The notes under the pieces: generated by a model
Seen by the model: the letters and a program-made list of their open reading frames with translations, nothing else
What the model was told of the DNA's origin: nothing
The model's database searches: none
In this document: positions 60,252-64,000 of the stretch, piece after piece
Numbering within the stretch: position 1 is the stretch's first letter
How the letters are laid out: each line of letters starts with the position of its first letter
Program-made: the position numbers and the translations under genes
Source: Sedimenticola thiotaurini
Lineage (GTDB): Bacteria; Pseudomonadota; Gammaproteobacteria; Chromatiales; Chromatiaceae
NCBI GenBank assembly: GCA_011051715.1
Contig: DRKP01000137.1
Span: 1 to 64,000, forward strand
Length of the DNA stretch: 64,000 nucleotides
Reading direction: 5' to 3'

Positions 60252-63032
60252 ATGCAAAGGGTATTGACACTCATCCTGGTTCTGCTTCTCGCCGGCTGTG
60301 ACGGCCTTGGCGGCATGACGGATGCCGAGTACGTGGCCAGGGCGCAGGACTATCTGGACAGAGGCGAGCTGAGCGCCGCTTCCATCGAGTTGAAGAATGC
60401 GCTGTCGGAGAATCCCCAGAATACTCAGGCGAGATGGCTGCTGGGCAAGCTCTATGTCGACAGTGGCAACTTCCCGGGGGCGGAAAAAGAGCTGTCCCGG
60501 GCAAAGGATCTGGGTGTAAGCAGTGAATCGGTACTGCCGTTGCTGGGGCAGACCTATCTCCGGCTGGGGAAATATGAACAGGTCATCGCACTTGCGGATC
60601 GGAGCGGCTCCCTGTCCGAAAAGGCGAGAGCGAGCCTGCTGACCTCTGCCGGCCTCGCCCATCTGCGGCAGGGAAGGAAGGACGAGGCGACCGAAAAGAT
60701 CGGTGAAGCGCTGGCCCTGGATGCCGGATCCGCCTATCCCCTCTATGGACAGATCATGCTGAGCATCGACAGTGGGGATCTCGACCGGGCGCGAAATCAG
60801 CTGGACAGGCTGTTGAAACGCCATGCCCGCTATGCCCCCGGGTGGAGCCTGCTGGGAGATCTGGAGCAGAAGAACAACAGGCTAGAGGAAGCGGAGGAGG
60901 CCTACGGAAAGGCAATTTCCCTTCGCTACGACAATGGCTCCGACAAGCTGAAGCGGGTTTTCGTGCGTATCCGGCTCAAGCGTTATGACCAGGCCAGGAA
61001 AGATCTGGATGAACTGAAGACGGAGTCGCCCAGGCACCCCGGGATACAGTATGCCCAGGGGCTGCTCCATTTCATCGACAAGGATCTTCCGAAGGCCCAG
61101 GAATCTTTTGAGACTGCCCTGCAGTCCAACGCAGACTTCGCCCCGGCACTGTTCTACCTGGGGGCCACCCAGTATCTCCAGGGAAACATGGAGCAGGCGG
61201 TCGAGTATCTGAACCGGTTCAGGGCCGGAAACCCGGATAACAGAATTGCAAGAATCCTGGTCGCCACCATCCGGCTCAAGCAGAACGACTACGAAAGCGT
61301 TGAGAATCTGCTGCAGCCCCTGATCGGGCCCGAGAGCGGGGATGTGTTTCTCCTCAACCTCATGGCCACCGCCCTGCTGAAGGACGGCAAGACGCAGCAG
61401 GGCATGCGATTGCTGGAACGCATTGTCGAGCTTGAACCGGAATCGACCCCGGAGGCGGCCCTGGCGAAAGCCAAGCTCGGCATCGGCTATCTGGCCGGGG
61501 GTGACCAGGATGCGGCGGTGAAGATGCTCGAGTCGGCGATCGAGATCGATCCCAATCTGCAGCAGGTCGACAGTGTCCTGGTACTCAACTATCTGCGGCA
61601 GGGGCAGGCGGACAAGGCAGTGCAGGTCGCCAGTCGCTTCGTCGCCCGCCAACCGGACAGCCCGGTGGCCCATACCCTCCTTGGCATGGCCTATCTGGCA
61701 CAGAACAGGGAGAGCGAAGCGGAGGCGTCGTTCCTGCGCGCCACCGAAGTGGCACCCGGCGATCCGGCTGCCAGCATGAATCTCGCCGCGCTCGCAATGA
61801 AGAGATCCGAACCGGATCGGGCACGGGAGATCTACGATCGGATCTTCGAGGTGCACCCGGACGATCTGGGCGCCCTGATCGGACTGGCCGCACTGCAGGC
61901 CGGCCAGGGTGATCTCCAGGGTGCGAAGAAGAGGCTGGAACAGGCCATCGCGGCACACCCGGATGCCCTGCAGCCGCGAATCCTGCTGGCCCAGATCCAC
62001 CTCAAGGAACGGGATGCGGCCGCGGCCCTGCGGACCCTCGGTGATTTCCAGGCCAGACAGTCGGATACGCCCGGCGTCATGGCGGTCGTGGGTGAAGCCT
62101 ATCTGTTCCAGAACAGGTTCCGGGAGGCAGTCAGGATCCTGCAGCGACTGGTCACCATGCGGCCGGACTCCGCCCAGGCAAGATTCCTTCTGTCCAAGGC
62201 CTATGCCGGGACCGGTGACCGGGTGAGAATGGAAGAGCAGCTGTCACGGGCGCTGGAACTGGATCCGTCTTACTATGCGGCCAGGATGGTGAGGGCCAAT
62301 ATCCGCCTGATTCAGGGGGACGTCGACGGTGCCGCCCGGGACATCGGGAAACTGAAGGAACAGTATGCGGACGATGCCGGAGTCATGGGGCTGGAAGCCG
62401 TACTGCTCGCGAAGCAGGGCGACGCAAAGGGAGCCCGGGACAGGCTGGAACAGCGCTTTCTTGCGGATCCTTCCACCGGAACCCTGCTCGACCTGGTGCG
62501 GATGGAATGGGCGCTTGGAGAGCGGAAGCGGGCCATCGAGCGGCTGACCGGATGGCTGGAGAGGCAGCCGGACGACACCAGGGCGAGAATGATGCTGGCC
62601 GATGCCTATCTGCAGCAGGGTGAGACGAAGGCACCCCTGGAGCAGTATCTGCGGGTTCTCGATCAGTCGGAGAACAACGTGATCGCCCTTCTCAATGCCG
62701 CCCTGCTGCTGCGCGAGGAGGATCCGGAACGCGCGTTGTCCTATGCCGAGAAGGCCCTTTCCCTGACGCCGGAGTCCGTGGCGGCAATGGACACGCTGGC
62801 GGCGGTCCTGCTCCGGACCGGATCGATCGATCGCGCCAGGGAACTGAACGCAAAGACGTTGGAAAAGGCGCCCGGTACACCCGCCTACCGCTTCCGCAAG
62901 GCGCAGATCCTGGAGGCATCCGGAGATCGCGAGGCGGCGACACGGCTGCTTGCCACCCTGTTGTCGGAAAAGGCCGGCTTTCGCGAGCGCGACCAGGCGC
63001 AGGCGCTGTATCAGCGGTTGACGGCGCGATAG
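60252..63032 (+). CDS. prsT: PrsT-like TPR-repeat lipoprotein (PEP-CTERM/exosortase type)
   Basis: A 926-residue outer-membrane or periplasmic lipoprotein: signal MQRVLTLILVLLLAGC with lipidated Cys16, then about 20 or more TPR units through to the end (for example YVARAQDYLDRGELSAASIELKNAL and LLLREEDPERALSYAEKALSL). Length and full-length TPR architecture match PrsT, a TPR protein linked to exosortase A, PEP-CTERM proteins and exopolysaccharide export. No exosortase or EPS gene lies in this window, so the assignment rests on architecture. A ThiF-like gene follows 8 bp later, apparently in the same operon. Confidence 0.85.
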   Translation: MQRVLTLILVLLLAGCDGLGGMTDAEYVARAQDYLDRGELSAASIELKNALSENPQNTQARWLLGKLYVDSGNFPGAEKELSRAKDLGVSSESVLPLLGQTYLRLGKYEQVIALADRSGSLSEKARASLLTSAGLAHLRQGRKDEATEKIGEALALDAGSAYPLYGQIMLSIDSGDLDRARNQLDRLLKRHARYAPGWSLLGDLEQKNNRLEEAEEAYGKAISLRYDNGSDKLKRVFVRIRLKRYDQARKDLDELKTESPRHPGIQYAQGLLHFIDKDLPKAQESFETALQSNADFAPALFYLGATQYLQGNMEQAVEYLNRFRAGNPDNRIARILVATIRLKQNDYESVENLLQPLIGPESGDVFLLNLMATALLKDGKTQQGMRLLERIVELEPESTPEAALAKAKLGIGYLAGGDQDAAVKMLESAIEIDPNLQQVDSVLVLNYLRQGQADKAVQVASRFVARQPDSPVAHTLLGMAYLAQNRESEAEASFLRATEVAPGDPAASMNLAALAMKRSEPDRAREIYDRIFEVHPDDLGALIGLAALQAGQGDLQGAKKRLEQAIAAHPDALQPRILLAQIHLKERDAAAALRTLGDFQARQSDTPGVMAVVGEAYLFQNRFREAVRILQRLVTMRPDSAQARFLLSKAYAGTGDRVRMEEQLSRALELDPSYYAARMVRANIRLIQGDVDGAARDIGKLKEQYADDAGVMGLEAVLLAKQGDAKGARDRLEQRFLADPSTGTLLDLVRMEWALGERKRAIERLTGWLERQPDDTRARMMLADAYLQQGETKAPLEQYLRVLDQSENNVIALLNAALLLREEDPERALSYAEKALSLTPESVAAMDTLAAVLLRTGSIDRARELNAKTLEKAPGTPAYRFRKAQILEASGDREAATRLLATLLSEKAGFRERDQAQALYQRLTAR

Positions 63033-63040
63033 GGCCGGGG

Positions 63041-63922
63041 ATGCCGACCGTGCCCGTGTTCGATCCGGACATCGCCTTCTCCCGCAATATCGGCTGGCTG
63101 ACGCCGGAGGAGCAGTCGCTGCTGGCGCGGCGGAAAGTGGCCATTGCCGGGCTGGGCGGCGTCGGCGGCAGCCATCTGCTGACATTGACGAGACTGGGTA
63201 TCGGCCGCTTCAGCATCGCCGATCTCGACCGCTTCGAACTGGCGAACTTCAATCGCCAGGCGGGGGCCAGTCTGAAGAGCATCGGCCGGGACAAGGTGGA
63301 TGTTTTGAGGGAGGCGGCCCTGGAGATCAATCCGACCCTTGAGATCACCGCTTTCCCTTCCGGGGTCGACGCCGGGAACGTCGACCGGTTTCTCCAGGGG
63401 GCCGACGTCTATGTGGACGGGCTGGACTACTTCGCGGTCGAAGCACGCCGCCTGGTGTTTGCGGCCTGTGCCGAAAGGGGGATACCGGCGGTAACGGCTG
63501 CGCCCCTCGGAACAGGTGCGGCAGTGATCAACTTCATTCCCGGAAAGATGACGTTCGAGGAGTATTTCCGGCTCGACGGGTTTTCCGAACGTGAACAGCT
63601 GGTCCGTTTCCTCCTCGGCCTGTCACCCACCATGCCCCAGCGTGGTTACCTGGTCTTCCCGGAGGCGGTGGACTTCGCGCGGCATAAAGGGCCGTCCACC
63701 CCCATGGCGTGCGAGATCTGTGCCGGTGTCGCCGCGACCCAGGTGTTGAAGATCCTGGCCGGGCGCGGCCGGGTGCTCGCGGCCCCCTGGGGGCAGCAGT
63801 TCGATCCCTTCCGGAACCTCTATAGAAAGACCTGGCGTCCCTGGGGAAACCGCAACCCGCTGCAGCGAATCGGCATACGGATCGCCATGAACCAGATCGA
63901 AAGGATGGGAACGGGGCGATAG
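63041..63922 (+). CDS. ThiF/E1-like adenylyltransferase
   Basis: A 293-residue E1-like protein. The nucleotide-binding loop is GLGGVGG (37-43). SIADLDRFELANFNRQAG (about 57-74) carries the acidic, Asn and Arg residues that bind ATP/Mg. GRDKVDVLREAALEINP follows. CEIC near residue 223 could be half of a zinc site, but the second CxxC usual in MoeB/ThiF is not seen. It activates an unknown carboxyl substrate; no ubiquitin-like ThiS/MoaD partner is encoded nearby. It lies 8 bp after prsT, so it is probably co-transcribed with it. Confidence 0.88.
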   Translation: MPTVPVFDPDIAFSRNIGWLTPEEQSLLARRKVAIAGLGGVGGSHLLTLTRLGIGRFSIADLDRFELANFNRQAGASLKSIGRDKVDVLREAALEINPTLEITAFPSGVDAGNVDRFLQGADVYVDGLDYFAVEARRLVFAACAERGIPAVTAAPLGTGAAVINFIPGKMTFEEYFRLDGFSEREQLVRFLLGLSPTMPQRGYLVFPEAVDFARHKGPSTPMACEICAGVAATQVLKILAGRGRVLAAPWGQQFDPFRNLYRKTWRPWGNRNPLQRIGIRIAMNQIERMGTGR

Positions 63923-63945
63923 CCGGCCCGCCTCCCTCCCTCCTG

Positions 63946-64000
63946 TCACCGCTCCGGTCGCTCCGCCGGGCGATCAGTGAATACCAGTTCCAGGGGAAGC
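63946..64000 (-). CDS. Possible 3' end of a minus-strand gene (partial)
   Basis: Reading inward from the window edge, 17 codons encode LPLELVFTDRPAERPER before a TGA at 63948-63946. This would converge with the ThiF-like gene. It is too short to identify; coding is inferred only from the open frame and plausible composition. Confidence 0.3.
   Translation of the reverse strand, partial: LPLELVFTDRPAERPER

Overview
This looks like a chromosomal window from a GC-rich gammaproteobacterium, most likely a sulfur-oxidising or autotrophic Chromatiales-type lineage. That placement is inferred, not proven. It rests on the mraZ-to-ftsZ division/cell-wall order, the clustered Calvin/glycolytic block (tkt-gap-pgk-pyk-fba), an SAH riboswitch before ahcY, and an exosortase/PEP-CTERM-type TPR lipoprotein. 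Nearly all genes are core metabolism. There are no rRNA or tRNA genes, CRISPR arrays, transposases or prophage genes.

Layout. 1-4.2 kb, minus strand: metK, an SAH riboswitch, ahcY and metF (activated methyl cycle). 4.3-13 kb, plus: a thioredoxin-fold protein, then tkt, gap, pgk, pyk, fba and a small lipoprotein. 13-18 kb: purC-glutaredoxin-srkA (minus), a DUF2934 protein, an orphan MbcA/ParS-type antitoxin, a metallo-beta-lactamase-fold hydrolase, a small HMA-like protein and dodecin. 18-26.2 kb, minus: a seven-gene MoxR/Bat operon (moxR, DUF58, DUF4381, batA, batB, a TPR protein with a very long Gln/Glu-rich tail, batD). 26.3-28.4 kb, minus: argD-argF. 28.6 kb: rnpB (RNase P RNA). 29.2-47.3 kb, plus: the full dcw cluster from mraZ to ftsZ, mostly with 1-4 bp start/stop overlaps. 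47.5-54.2 kb, plus: branched-chain amino acid genes ilvB-ilvH-ilvC, then pssA, then leuA behind a newly read leucine-rich leader peptide. 54.2-58.5 kb: uracil-DNA glycosylase, rimI, prfC, an IbaG/BolA protein and a small hypothetical. 58.7-64 kb: a divergent CsrA-like protein (minus), a cyclic-nucleotide-binding protein, a PrsT-like TPR lipoprotein and a ThiF/E1-like protein. This last stretch is the most accessory-looking part.

Regulation is the most interesting layer. Visible elements are the SAH riboswitch; intrinsic terminators lying between promoter and start codon of both metK and argD (candidate attenuators); a triple TGGG MraZ operator over the mraZ promoter; a leader peptide with eight Leu codons before leuA; and an inverted-repeat operator before the orphan antitoxin. 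Intergenic gaps also hold several dispersed repeat families: CATTCCGGCGCAGGCCGGAAT-type palindromes, CCACAGAGACACAGAG inverted pairs, GCAAAGGCGC-type repeats, GGGNNNN heptamer runs and GAGCGGCGCC-type REP hairpins. They are concentrated between ilvC and pssA and around the 58 kb region. I found no convincing wholly new multi-gene system.
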